Of a stretch of DNA of 43,678 nt, positions 15,736 to 23,576 are shown piece by piece. The notes under the pieces were generated by a model. The model did no database searches, was not told where the DNA came from, and worked only from the letters and a program-made list of their open reading frames with translations. Both the position numbers and the translations under genes were made by a program. Every line of letters starts with the position of its first letter. Position 1 is the first letter of the stretch. Source of the stretch: Thermoanaerobaculia bacterium (GTDB lineage Bacteria > Acidobacteriota > Thermoanaerobaculia > Gp7-AA8); NCBI GenBank assembly GCA_017883205.1, contig JADGNZ010000052.1:1-43678 (forward strand), given 5' to 3'.

Positions 15736-16701
15736 ATGACGACGGTTCTACTCACAGGAGCAACGGGATTCGTCGGTTCCCGGCTCAGGCCGGTGCTCGA
15801 GCGCCGCGGGCTGCGCGTGCGTTGCCTGTCGCGTGACGCGGCGCGGGCGGAGCGGCGGTTCCCAGGCAGCGAATGGGTGCAGGCGGACTTGTCTGATGCC
15901 CTCGCCGTGCGGAACGCGCTGCAGGGCTGCGACGCCGCGTACTACCTCGTCCACGAGATGGGCAGCGGGGGTGACTACCGGGAGCGCGAAGCAGCGGCCG
16001 CTCGTCTCTTCGCGCACACCGCTGCGGACGCCGGCCTGCGGCGGATCATCTATCTCGGTGGCGTCGCTCCCGGCCCGGGGCCGGCGTCTGAACATCTCCG
16101 GAGCCGCGAACGGGTGGGCGAGATCCTCAGCGATGGAGACGTGCCCGTACTGGAGTTACGAGCCAGCATGATCATCGGCTACGGCAGTCTCTCCTTTCTC
16201 ATCGTGCGCGATCTGGCGGCGCGCCTGCCGTTCATGGTTCTTCCGCGCTGGCTCGATTCGAAGACCGAGCCGGTAGCGATCGACGACGTCCTGGTGGCGC
16301 TCGTGGCAGCACTCGACATCGAGCTTGCGCAATCGACGGCGTTCGACATCCCCGGCCCTGAGATCCTGTCCGGCCGCGACATTCTCCTGCGGACCGCGCG
16401 AGCCCTCGGACTGGCGCACCCGCTCGTGGTCCGCGTTCCGGTGCTGACGCCGGGATTGTCGGCCCGGTGGGTCCGCTTCGTGACGCGCGCGCGTTGGGAA
16501 GTCGCTCGCGAGATCGTCGTCGGGCTGACTCACGACCTGCTCGCACAGGACGCTCGCTACTGGGCTCTCATCGGTCACGAGGGGCGCGAGCACTTCGATG
16601 ACGCCGCGCGCGCAGCGATCGCCGAGGATCATCAGCGGCCACCGGGATTCTGGGGACGCATCGAGCCGGCCATGAAACGGCTGCGAGGCCGCTCGTCATG
16701 A
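15736..16701 (+). CDS. NAD(P)-binding atypical SDR / NmrA-like protein
   Basis: 321 residues. The N-terminal dinucleotide motif is GATGFVGS (7-14), followed by an Arg pair after beta-2 (RVRCLSRDAARAER) that favours NADP(H). AYYLVHEMGSGGDYREREA (77-95) and RIIYLGGV (112-119) are typical of extended atypical SDRs. The catalytic Tyr-Lys of classical SDRs is not evident, as in many NmrA-like proteins. It may reduce or isomerise a small molecule or sense the NADP(H) ratio; the substrate is unknown. The gene overlaps the downstream CPBP protease by four bases (ATGA), indicating a two-gene operon. Confidence 0.8.
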   Translation: MTTVLLTGATGFVGSRLRPVLERRGLRVRCLSRDAARAERRFPGSEWVQADLSDALAVRNALQGCDAAYYLVHEMGSGGDYREREAAAARLFAHTAADAGLRRIIYLGGVAPGPGPASEHLRSRERVGEILSDGDVPVLELRASMIIGYGSLSFLIVRDLAARLPFMVLPRWLDSKTEPVAIDDVLVALVAALDIELAQSTAFDIPGPEILSGRDILLRTARALGLAHPLVVRVPVLTPGLSARWVRFVTRARWEVAREIVVGLTHDLLAQDARYWALIGHEGREHFDDAARAAIAEDHQRPPGFWGRIEPAMKRLRGRSS

Positions 16702-17312
16702 GGGAAACGCGAGTCGCGGCGATGGTACCGCTGGCCTGGGCTGCAGCGATGCTGCTGGCGAGATTCGTCGATCCCTGGATTCCGATTGCTCTTGCGGCAA
16801 TGATCGTGCCGGCTGCAATCCTGAATGCCGGCTGGCCTGACATCCGTGAGCTCTTCCGTCCTGCGCCTTCCAGGGTTCTCTTCGGTCTCCTCGGCGCAGC
16901 GATCATGCTCGCTGCGACGTACGGCTTCTTCCCGCTCATTGCCGCGAGGGCTCCGGCGCTGGCCCTGGGGACTGGAAATCTGTACGCGAGGTTTCTGGCG
17001 GGCCGATCGACAGGCAGCATTCTGTTGTTCGTGATCCCGGTGATCGTCGCCGAGGAGCTGATGTGGCGCGGAGCGTTTCAGGAGTGGATTGCGCAGCGCC
17101 TGCCGGCGAGTCGTCTGGCGATCGTCGTCCTCGCCGCGGGAGGCTACGCGATCGCCCATCTCCCCCTCGGCTCGCCGTTGCTCGTCGGGATCGCGTTCCT
17201 ATGCGGTCTCTATTGGTCCGCATTGCGCAGCCTGACGTGCAGCGTGGTGCCGTCGCTGATCGCCCATCTCGCGTGGGATCTGGCGCTGATTCTCGTTCCG
17301 CTGAACCGGTAG
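16698..17312 (+). CDS. CPBP-family intramembrane metalloprotease (CAAX-like)
   Basis: 204 residues with six or more hydrophobic segments. The family motifs are AEELMWRGAFQEW (about 115-127; Glu-Glu pair and Arg), IAHLPLGS (about 152-159; His) and SLIAHLAWD (about 190-198; second His), matching the Abi/CPBP active site. Members cleave prenylated or membrane substrates, and some protect against self-made bacteriocins. The start overlaps the stop of the SDR gene, so the two are co-expressed. The target is unknown. Confidence 0.85.
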   Translation: MRETRVAAMVPLAWAAAMLLARFVDPWIPIALAAMIVPAAILNAGWPDIRELFRPAPSRVLFGLLGAAIMLAATYGFFPLIAARAPALALGTGNLYARFLAGRSTGSILLFVIPVIVAEELMWRGAFQEWIAQRLPASRLAIVVLAAGGYAIAHLPLGSPLLVGIAFLCGLYWSALRSLTCSVVPSLIAHLAWDLALILVPLNR

Positions 17313-17385
17313 GGACCTTCGTCGTTTTCAGCGGAACGGCTCCGGTATGATTGCGAATGATGCCGCAGGGATGTATCTATACTGC

Positions 17386-18441
17386 ATGAGACAACTGATT
17401 CTGGCAGCCCTCCTCCTGGGCAGCGTTCCGTCCGCGTCCGCCGTCTGTCCGTTCAACATCCCGGAGGTGACGATCCCGCCGCAGCAGATCGCGGGATTCA
17501 ACTGGGGACCGGTGATCCGGCCGATGAATGATGCGTGCGTGGATCACATTCAAGTGGAGAACGGGAATGCGCTGGCGTGGTACGTCGCCGGGTTCAAAGG
17601 CGTGTACGTGACGAAGGACAACGGCGTGAACTGGAAGAAACCGCTGAACGGAAACGCCGGCGCGCTGTTGTGGGAGCCGGTGCATCAGTTCGCGTACGCA
17701 GGCGTCGGCAACATCCTCTATTTCTCCCGCGATCACGGCGCGAACTGGGTGCCGGTCCACACGTTCCTGAAGCCGGTGAAGTCGCTGCTCGCCTTCGCCC
17801 CGCAGAACACGCTCTACATCGGCTTGGGCTGGGACAATCACATCGACGACAGCGGAATCTTCACGTCGAACCTCGGCGGCGGCGCGATGACGTTCCACCC
17901 ATTCGCTCCCAATCAGCCGATCGGCAAGGGCCTCATCGTCTGGACGATCTCGCGCGATCCGATGAGCGGCAATCTCTACGCCGGGACGGAGATCTTCGAT
18001 CATCAACCGCAGCCCTACAAGCCGCCGTTCTGGCGCTCCGTCAACAACGGCAACACGTGGACGAACGTGCAGAACAATCTGCCGTGGCACGCCATCGACT
18101 CGGCGGTGCGGCCCAACGGCTATGTCTACGCTCTTACCGAAGGAAAGGGCGTATGGGGCTCCTCGACGATGGGAAACTCGTGGATTCCTCCGAACCCCGC
18201 AAATCCAAGCCTCGGCAATTCGCTGCTGATGGATCCGGCCGCGCCGGCGCGGCTCTACGCCGGACGCCTCAACGGCGGTACGCAGACTGGCGGGATCTTC
18301 CGATCGATCAACGCCGGCAACACGTTCCAACTCGTGGGCTTGAAAGGTGCGACGATAGGCGACATCGCGCTAAACGGAACGCTCACCCGGATCTACGTCG
18401 CGGCGTACTCCTCGGGGATTTACACTTCGCCGGTGCCGTAG
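17386..18441 (+). CDS. Secreted BNR/Ycf48-like beta-propeller protein
   Basis: 351 residues from ATG 17386, which gives a clean signal peptide (MRQLILAALLLGSVPSASA, cleavage before VCPF). Repeats of the type SxDxGxNW are present: VTKDNGVNWKK, FSRDHGANWVP, SVNNGNTWTN, STMGNSWIP and SINAGNTFQ. These are the Asp-box motifs of sialidase/sortilin-type propellers. The catalytic residues of sialidases are not seen, so binding or assembly is more likely than glycan hydrolysis. No operon partner downstream; the next 650 bp hold gene fragments. Confidence 0.8.
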   Translation: MRQLILAALLLGSVPSASAVCPFNIPEVTIPPQQIAGFNWGPVIRPMNDACVDHIQVENGNALAWYVAGFKGVYVTKDNGVNWKKPLNGNAGALLWEPVHQFAYAGVGNILYFSRDHGANWVPVHTFLKPVKSLLAFAPQNTLYIGLGWDNHIDDSGIFTSNLGGGAMTFHPFAPNQPIGKGLIVWTISRDPMSGNLYAGTEIFDHQPQPYKPPFWRSVNNGNTWTNVQNNLPWHAIDSAVRPNGYVYALTEGKGVWGSSTMGNSWIPPNPANPSLGNSLLMDPAAPARLYAGRLNGGTQTGGIFRSINAGNTFQLVGLKGATIGDIALNGTLTRIYVAAYSSGIYTSPVP

Positions 18442-18540
18442 CATCAAGGGCTGAGCGGCGTAAGCGGTCGAGAGTTTTTGATTGGCGGGGTCGACAGGTA
18501 TCCTTTCTCCCGATGCGCATGGGTCGCGTGAGCTCTGCCG

Positions 18541-18733
18541 TCATTTCTTCTCCAACTTAACGACCCCGCCCCAGATCTGCTTTGGCTTCGTTCCCTTCGT
18601 GTCAGGGAAGAGGGCGAAGAGGCGCATCAGCAGCGGGAGGCGTTTCAGCGTTGCGGCGGTTTGAAGCATCGAGCGCACCGATCAAGCCTTCGCTGATGAT
18701 CACGGCCCGTTTCGCGGCGCGCCCGAGCTCCTC
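18541..18733 (-). pseudogene. Decayed copy B of the methyltransferase, C-terminal part
   Basis: 18541-18680 matches the 3' end of the intact gene (19754-19890). It then joins directly to a segment matching about 20105-20160 (18680-18733), so some 220 bp are deleted internally. A further matching piece lies at 18908-18963, beyond an unrelated insert. The copy cannot encode a functional enzyme. Confidence 0.8.
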
Positions 18734-18885
18734 AAATCACGATCGTCCCGCCCGGTGCAACGTTGCCACCGATGAACTGGTTGACGCTTACCTGATCAAA
18801 GTAATTTGGCGGGTAACTGACACCGGCTCGCAAAGAGAGGAACGTGCCGTCCGCACTGCGTCCGCACTGGAGGTATAAGTGTTCA
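18732..18885 (-). pseudogene. C-terminal fragment of an unknown exported-type protein
   Basis: The minus strand encodes ...GVSYPPNYFDQVSVNQF... ending GGNVAPGGTIVI and a stop at 18732. It reads like a real protein C terminus but is wedged between two methyltransferase fragments. An 11-bp tandem duplication (AGTGCGGACGC) at about 18852-18873 shifts the frame. Without it the upstream residues MDSGATLNTYTSSA would join the fragment. I cannot name the parent protein. Confidence 0.5.
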
Positions 18886-18907
18886 ATGTCGCGCCGCTGT
18901 CCATGGT

Positions 18908-18963
18908 CCAAAGGTCAGCAACTCCGGCAGATCGATCTCGATCCACTGCAGCGAGGACGGGCT
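18908..18963 (-). pseudogene. Third piece of methyltransferase copy B
   Basis: About 50 bp (GTCAGCAACTCCGGCAG, then ATCTCGATCCACTGCAGCGA) match 20258-20307 of the intact methyltransferase, encoding the QWIEIELPELL region. It lies in the same orientation and order as the larger copy-B fragment, so both come from one duplicated gene that was later broken. Confidence 0.75.
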
Positions 18964-19070
18964 GAGGTCGTCCTACATGGGACAGTAGAGTCAGGGTTCG
19001 ATCCGCTCTTCAACCAGGTCACTTCTCGCCAGGAGCGGAGCGACCGAACCATCTTTGACGTGAAATCGGG

Positions 19071-19088
19071 TGTGGAGTAGGCTCCACA
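19071..19088 (+). promoter_or_regulatory. Palindromic operator / RBS hairpin of the toxin-antitoxin operon
   Basis: TGTGGAG-TAGG-CTCCACA is a perfect 7-bp inverted repeat with a 4-nt spacer, ending one base before the antitoxin ATG at 19090. Ribbon-helix-helix antitoxins bind such sites to repress their own operon. The repeat also contains the only GGAG-like ribosome-binding sequence, so an RNA hairpin could hide it. Confidence 0.55.
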
Positions 19089-19089
19089 T

Positions 19090-19323
19090 ATGAGCACGAT
19101 CCAGGTTGTCATCGAAGAGGATCTGCTGCGCTCTGCTGACCGGGCGGCGCGGCGGCTCAAGGTCAACCGTTCCGCCCTGATCCGCGAGGCACTCCGAGGA
19201 CACCTGCAGCGCTTGCGTACAGGGGATCTCGAGCGTCGCGAGCGCGAAGCCTATGAGCGGACTCCCGATGATCCCGCAGAGTTTGCCGCCTGGGATAGGG
19301 TAGCAGCGTGGCCGGAAAAGTAG
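19090..19323 (+). CDS. Ribbon-helix-helix antitoxin (MazE/CopG-like)
   Basis: 77 residues. The N terminus (STIQVVIEEDLLRSADRAARRLKVNRSALIREALRGHL) has the beta-strand, helix, turn, helix pattern of RHH DNA-binding proteins. The C-terminal tail (ERREREAYERTPDDPAEFAAWDRVAAW) is charged and probably disordered until it binds the toxin. It overlaps the toxin start by 16 bp, the usual antitoxin-first order, and has a palindromic operator-like site directly upstream. Confidence 0.85.
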   Translation: MSTIQVVIEEDLLRSADRAARRLKVNRSALIREALRGHLQRLRTGDLERREREAYERTPDDPAEFAAWDRVAAWPEK

Positions 19324-19638
19324 CGCGGGGCGATATCCGCCTCTTCCGATTTCCGGAGCCCGACAAGCAACGGCCGGTGCTGGTCCTCACCCGCGACTCG
19401 ATCATCGACCGGCTTTCGCGGATTACGGTTGCTCCCGTCACCTCCACGATCCGTGGCGTCGCATCGGAAGTCATGCTTGGCCCCGACGATGGAATGAAGG
19501 ACGCGTGTGCAGTCAACCTGCACAACATCGTGAACCGTCCCGAAGGCCGGGCTGGGGCGGCTCGTGGTCAGTCTCGACGCACACAAGCTCGATCAGGTTT
19601 GCTCCGCAATCGCGTTCGCCCTCGGCTGCGGCCGATAG
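19308..19638 (+). pseudogene. MazF/PemK-family toxin with a one-base frameshift
   Basis: The first 77 residues match MazF endoribonucleases: VARGDIRLFRFPEPDKQRPVLVLTRD, with the Pro-Asp-Lys-x-Arg-Pro block, then ITVAPVTSTIRGV and CAVNLHNIV. After this the frame is lost. Removing one C from the CCC run at 19539-19541 restores PKAGLGRLVV...CSAIAFALGCGR and a stop at 19638, giving 109 residues, the normal family length. As written, the frame instead runs to 19706 with an Arg-rich tail. This is either real inactivation, a programmed event or a sequencing error. An inactive toxin beside an intact antitoxin would leave the latter free to evolve as a regulator. Confidence 0.85.
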
Positions 19639-19735
19639 GCTGGCGTTCACGTAAGAAGCGGAGCGGGAGCAGACCTGAGCCACGGCATCTGGTCGCATCG
19701 CAGTGACAGCGCCACGACGTGCGGGTTCGTATTGA

Positions 19736-20605
19736 TTATGTTGTCGTCGGGGCCCATCTCTTCTCCAACTGCACGACCCCGCCCCAGATCTGCTTTGGCT
19801 TCGTTCCCTTCGTGTCAGGAAAGAGGGCGAAGAGGCGCATGAGCAGCGGGAGGCGTTTCAGCGCTGCCGCCGTTTGAAGCATCGAGCGCACATCGATGGG
19901 AGTCCAGCCGTACTCGGTGAAAAAGGCGGGGCCTTGTTCCGGCGCGAACTTCAGCGGGGCTCCGGCTTGCCCTAACTGCGATCCGACCTGCTTCTGCAGC
20001 ATCGTCAGCAGCCGCGGCGAACAGAGGTCGGTCGCCCAGCGTTGAAACGATGCCGGTGCGGCCAGATCGCGCGCCAGGTTACTGACTTCATCGGCGGTGA
20101 GATAGACGATCAAGCCTTCGCTGATGATCACGGCCCGTTTCGCGGCGCGCCCGAGCTCTTCGAACAGCACGCGGCGCGCGCCGGCGTTGGCCAGATCGAG
20201 CGGAATGCGCTCCAGCCGGCAAACGGGCTTCTCGCCCTTCAATACCTCATCCTTGTACGTCAGCAACTCCGGCAGCTCGATCTCGATCCACTGCAGCGAC
20301 GACGGCAGTCGCATCCGGTACGGCCGCGTATCGAGGCCGGCAGCGAGATCGATCACCATGTCGGCGCCGTTGGCGATCTCCTGAGTCACGAAGGAATCGA
20401 TGTTGTACGTACGCGCGGTGTACGACCAGGCGTGACGATGCGCCACCTTGATCTTCGACATGATCTCTTCGCCGCGCGCACCAGCCAGGCGACGCGCCCA
20501 GGGGTCGCGAAAGACGGGACTCGGTTGCTCCGTCTCCCAGGCACGGTACATCGCCACCCAAAGCGCCGTGTCGGAAATGTTGCGGATCAGAGGCTCGGTG
20601 GTCAT
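19736..20605 (-). CDS. Class I SAM-dependent methyltransferase (leucine carboxyl methyltransferase/PPM-like)
   Basis: 289 residues from ATG 20605 (MTTEPLIRNISDTA), with GGAGAA upstream. The N terminus (RNISDTALWVAMYRAWETEQP, then FRDPWARRLAG) and the SAM-binding motif DMVIDLAAGLDTRPYR (about 82-97) mark the family of bacterial LCMT-like O-methyltransferases (TIGR00027 type). IISEGLIVYLTADEV (about 158-172) is the conserved middle block. These often methylate carboxyl groups or polyketide-like products; the substrate is unknown. Two decayed copies lie upstream on the same strand (14540-15050 and 18541-18963), so this is the surviving member of a local amplification. Confidence 0.85.
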   Translation of the reverse strand: MTTEPLIRNISDTALWVAMYRAWETEQPSPVFRDPWARRLAGARGEEIMSKIKVAHRHAWSYTARTYNIDSFVTQEIANGADMVIDLAAGLDTRPYRMRLPSSLQWIEIELPELLTYKDEVLKGEKPVCRLERIPLDLANAGARRVLFEELGRAAKRAVIISEGLIVYLTADEVSNLARDLAAPASFQRWATDLCSPRLLTMLQKQVGSQLGQAGAPLKFAPEQGPAFFTEYGWTPIDVRSMLQTAAALKRLPLLMRLFALFPDTKGTKPKQIWGGVVQLEKRWAPTTT

Positions 20606-20754
20606 GGTTGTTCTCCGCGATGGTTGTCTCGATGAGCCCACACTCGCCACCAGTATAGGACTCGCACCGCGGTCAAGAGTTGCTGGGTTGCGGGCTGCGA
20701 CGCCTCACCATCGAGCGCCTTCTCCTCCCGCCAATTCCTGCCTGTGGAGAGCCC

Positions 20755-20826
20755 CCTCATCCGTCTTCGGCACCTTCTCCCCCACTGAAAAGCGTGGGGG
20801 AGAAGGCGCTCGATTGGAGAGCTGCG
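20755..20826. repeat. Second copy of the palindromic element seen at 242-287
   Basis: A 13-bp perfect stem (20773-20785 with 20794-20806, 8-nt loop) has the same arm sequence as the copy at 256-287, and the flanks CTCATCCG and GCGCTCGATTG also match. The words CTCGATTGGAG and GCTGCGCAA recur again at about 20907-20930. The remaining sequence between 20606 and 20991 shows no gene. Confidence 0.75.
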
Positions 20827-20991
20827 CAATAAGGCGGGATCGGGCGAAGAAAGACTGACGGAAGTGATGGCACCGCCTCTGGTCTCCGTCACGTTCGCGA
20901 TGCCCCTCGATTGGAGTGCTGCGCAACGAAGCGAGATCACCGAAGCCCGACACCGGCTCATCGCGAAAGTCCCGCAATGGCTCCCGCGCGA

Positions 20992-21495
20992 TTACGGCGC
21001 GGCGGTCAGGTCCGCTTCCTGCTTGATCGGCGCGCTGAACTTCAGGTCATAGGCGTAGGTTCCGGATCCGTCGTTGTACTTGTCGAGATGAACACGTCCA
21101 GCGATCGTTTTCTCGTTGAAGGTCTTCAACTCGGCTTTGTTCCCCTCCTTGATCCAGGTGGTTTCCGAAGGCATGTAGATCTCCACAGAGTCGACCGCTC
21201 CATGGTCATCCAAGTTGGCCCGTATCGCGTGAAGCGCGCCGTCGTTGATCGCCTTGATGAGCACGTCCGGAAAGAGCGCCAGATCCTTGTCACTGATGGC
21301 GGCGTCCGAGAAGATGAGACGGTAAAGCTTCTCGTCAGGCGATTCCGTGCGAATGGCAATCGCGTACACATGAGTGAGCTTGATCGTCTTCCCGTTGACG
21401 ATCATCGCACCAGCTACCGTGGCCTCCTCGGCCGCGATGAGTTGAATCGGGAGCAGGAGTGCGACGACGAGAAGCAGCAGACGATATCTACACAT
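20992..21495 (-). CDS. Secreted protein of unknown function
   Basis: 167 residues with a typical signal peptide (MCRYRLLLLVVALLLPIQLIAA, cleavage before EEATVAGAM). The mature part begins AGAMIVNGKTIKLTHVYAIAI and continues with mixed strands and helices; DGSGTYAYDLKFSAPI near the end looks like an edge strand pair. No catalytic motif or known domain is recognised. Similar small periplasmic proteins occur scattered in Acidobacteriota-like genomes, in my experience, without assigned function. No operon partner. Confidence 0.7.
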   Translation of the reverse strand: MCRYRLLLLVVALLLPIQLIAAEEATVAGAMIVNGKTIKLTHVYAIAIRTESPDEKLYRLIFSDAAISDKDLALFPDVLIKAINDGALHAIRANLDDHGAVDSVEIYMPSETTWIKEGNKAELKTFNEKTIAGRVHLDKYNDGSGTYAYDLKFSAPIKQEADLTAAP

Positions 21496-21790
21496 GACGT
21501 AGCCTCCCTCAGCAGACCCAGACTTCTTAGGTGAAGCGCGCGAGAGAGCCTCGGCCGAACGTGCCGATCGTCACGCACTGACAGTCTACGCTCCACTGCG
21601 TAAAAGAAAGAACTGACGACGACCAAACGGCGGATCGGCGGAGGGACAGGGTCAGCAATATGGGTCATAGGTCGTATTACCCGATGATGATCAGGACGTT
21701 TGCACTCGTCACCCTCTTCGCACCTGGCCGGTTGCGCGTCGGGGCCGCCGATGGTCGTCGTGATCCACACCGTGCCGCCGAAGTAACGAA

Positions 21791-21883
21791 GTGGGGTCAG
21801 GTCGGAAGTGGAAGTGACGGAAGTTGACTTAGCGTCCATGCCACGGTCATTTTCCGTCACTTCCACTTCCGACCTGACCCCAC
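21791..21883. repeat. Perfect 32-bp inverted repeat with 29-nt loop
   Basis: The arm at 21791-21822 (GTGGGGTCAGGTCGGAAG...) is exactly complementary to 21852-21883. It lies between two minus-strand genes, and a diverged half copy is at 14115-14142. Arms containing GGGGTCAGGTCGGAAG resemble the palindromes mobilised by REP-associated (Y1/RAYT) transposases; no such transposase is in the window. No T tract follows, so it is not a canonical terminator. The rest of 21496-21893 appears empty. Confidence 0.8.
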
Positions 21884-21893
21884 TCCTGCGACA

Positions 21894-23399
21894 TCAACGA
21901 AGACCCGACACCGGCGTCATTGCGATCGTCGCGTGGACCTTCACTTCCAGCGTTCCGCGCATGATGGCGATGTCGTGCTCGGTTCCTTCGCTCGTGAATA
22001 CGTGGCGTACGCCGGCAAGGTTCCACGTCTCTGCAGGCGAGCCATCGATCGCGGTGATGACGTCGCCTTTTTGAAATCCGGCGACGGCTGCCGCTGAGCC
22101 GGCGCCCACCGCGCTGATCGTGAAGTGGTGCAGGTCGGGGCTGCCGGCGATGATCGTCATCCCGAACGTCTTGCGCTCCTCGAACGGATGCGTCGTCGAG
22201 GGCTGCGGCTGGAGGATCATGACGCTGCGGCCGTAGTCGAGGATGACGTGGGCGAATCGCGAGAGGATCGTCTCGCCGATGTTCCCGGAGAAGGCAGGAC
22301 TGGTGTAGGCGCCGGACTTGGCAGCCGACAGATTCACCAGGACGTGGGGCAGGGCGACGCCATCGATGACGATGGCGTCCATCAGGCCGCGGATGTTCGT
22401 GGGATTGAAGGCCTCGACGTCGGGGGCGTTGAATTTGTGCACGGTACGTTGCGCATCGCCGGCACGCTCGAGAAGGTGATGCTCGGCGATGAACGGTGTG
22501 GTGAAGGTGACCGTATCGGCGGCTCCGACGTCGAGGATGAACCAGGCCGGAATCGTCTCTCCCTGCACCACGATGCTGCCGCCGAAATACGGCTGTTCGC
22601 CCTGCATTACCAGCGGCACGCGCCCACCTCGCATGCGCGACGTGTCGAACGTCCGCGGGCGCAGCGTCAGAGTCTTGGCAACGTAATCGATATCGGTGAC
22701 GAAGCGGCTGAGGAAGTCGTAGCCGAGGAGGCCGCCGAGCTGCATGCCGTAGAGTTTTTCGAGACCACGCAATTCGAGGACCGCGGCATGTTGATCCCGC
22801 AATTCGACCTCGCCGAGGCGATAGGTGACATGGTCGACGTAGGAACCGGACGTCGTCGCGCTGCCGCCGCCGATCGTCGTCAATCCGCCATACGGTGTCA
22901 GATGAAACTCGCTCACGCGGGACTGGTTGATGATCGAATAATTCGCGCCGGTGTCGACGAGGAACCAGATCGGGCCGACTCCGTTGACCGTCGCCAGCAC
23001 CATGATGTGGTTGTTGTCGAAGTTGAACGGAAGGGTCTCGGCCCCCGCGCTTTCACGCAGATAGAACGCATCCTCGGCGCCCGCTGAAGGCATGGCGAGA
23101 TCGACGCGGTCGCTCGGGACGACCTCGATCGATTGCAGATGCGCGGTGGTCTTGTTCGGTCCGGTCGTCCACGTCTCGCCGAACGCGATGGCAACGCCGC
23201 CGACCTTCCGCCAATCGGAGAACGTGACTGTTCGGGTTCCGTCGAAGGACGGCATCTCGGCGCGCAACGGCAGCGCGGTCTCGCGATCGAGTACGAACCG
23301 AACCGCGGAGCCGCCCTTCGCGTGAAACTCGAGTGTGTTTTCGTCGATGATCGAAGGTGCACCGGCGGCGCCTGTCAGCGCGGCGAACGAATGGATCAT
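21894..23399 (-). CDS. Retropepsin-like aspartyl protease with PDZ domain, 5' end probably truncated
   Basis: 501 residues from ATG 23399. Two pepsin/retropepsin-like halves are seen: FLVDTGANYS (147-155, catalytic DTG at 149-151) and FILDVGAADT (288-297, DVG at 290-292 where DTG/DSG is expected). A PDZ domain follows (about 425-485: VGAGSAAAVAGFQKGDVITAIDG). Protein-like sequence continues in frame upstream of the ATG (AWNGFVENLAGADLRAQSDLA) until a TGA at about 23456. No signal peptide exists, although such proteins are normally exported. The gene has therefore probably lost its N terminus, or a frameshift hides it. One active half may still dimerise. Confidence 0.7.
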   Translation of the reverse strand: MIHSFAALTGAAGAPSIIDENTLEFHAKGGSAVRFVLDRETALPLRAEMPSFDGTRTVTFSDWRKVGGVAIAFGETWTTGPNKTTAHLQSIEVVPSDRVDLAMPSAGAEDAFYLRESAGAETLPFNFDNNHIMVLATVNGVGPIWFLVDTGANYSIINQSRVSEFHLTPYGGLTTIGGGSATTSGSYVDHVTYRLGEVELRDQHAAVLELRGLEKLYGMQLGGLLGYDFLSRFVTDIDYVAKTLTLRPRTFDTSRMRGGRVPLVMQGEQPYFGGSIVVQGETIPAWFILDVGAADTVTFTTPFIAEHHLLERAGDAQRTVHKFNAPDVEAFNPTNIRGLMDAIVIDGVALPHVLVNLSAAKSGAYTSPAFSGNIGETILSRFAHVILDYGRSVMILQPQPSTTHPFEERKTFGMTIIAGSPDLHHFTISAVGAGSAAAVAGFQKGDVITAIDGSPAETWNLAGVRHVFTSEGTEHDIAIMRGTLEVKVHATIAMTPVSGLR

Positions 23400-23576
23400 C
23401 GCCAGATCCGACTGCGCACGAAGATCAGCGCCGGCCAGGTTCTCGACGAAACCGTTCCAGGCTCCGCCTCATTTCTCGACAGAACGAAAAAGCGGAACCC
23501 GGGCCTCGCGCCAGCGCGTTCGCTGGATTGCAGTGGCCCGGATTCCGTGTGGATGAAACCGAGATGATTGGGTTGA

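Noticed and set aside
21791-21883. Bidirectional transcription terminator
   Set aside because: The 32-bp arms are far longer than a terminator needs, the loop is 29 nt, no T tract follows, and a diverged half copy exists elsewhere, which points to a mobile palindrome.
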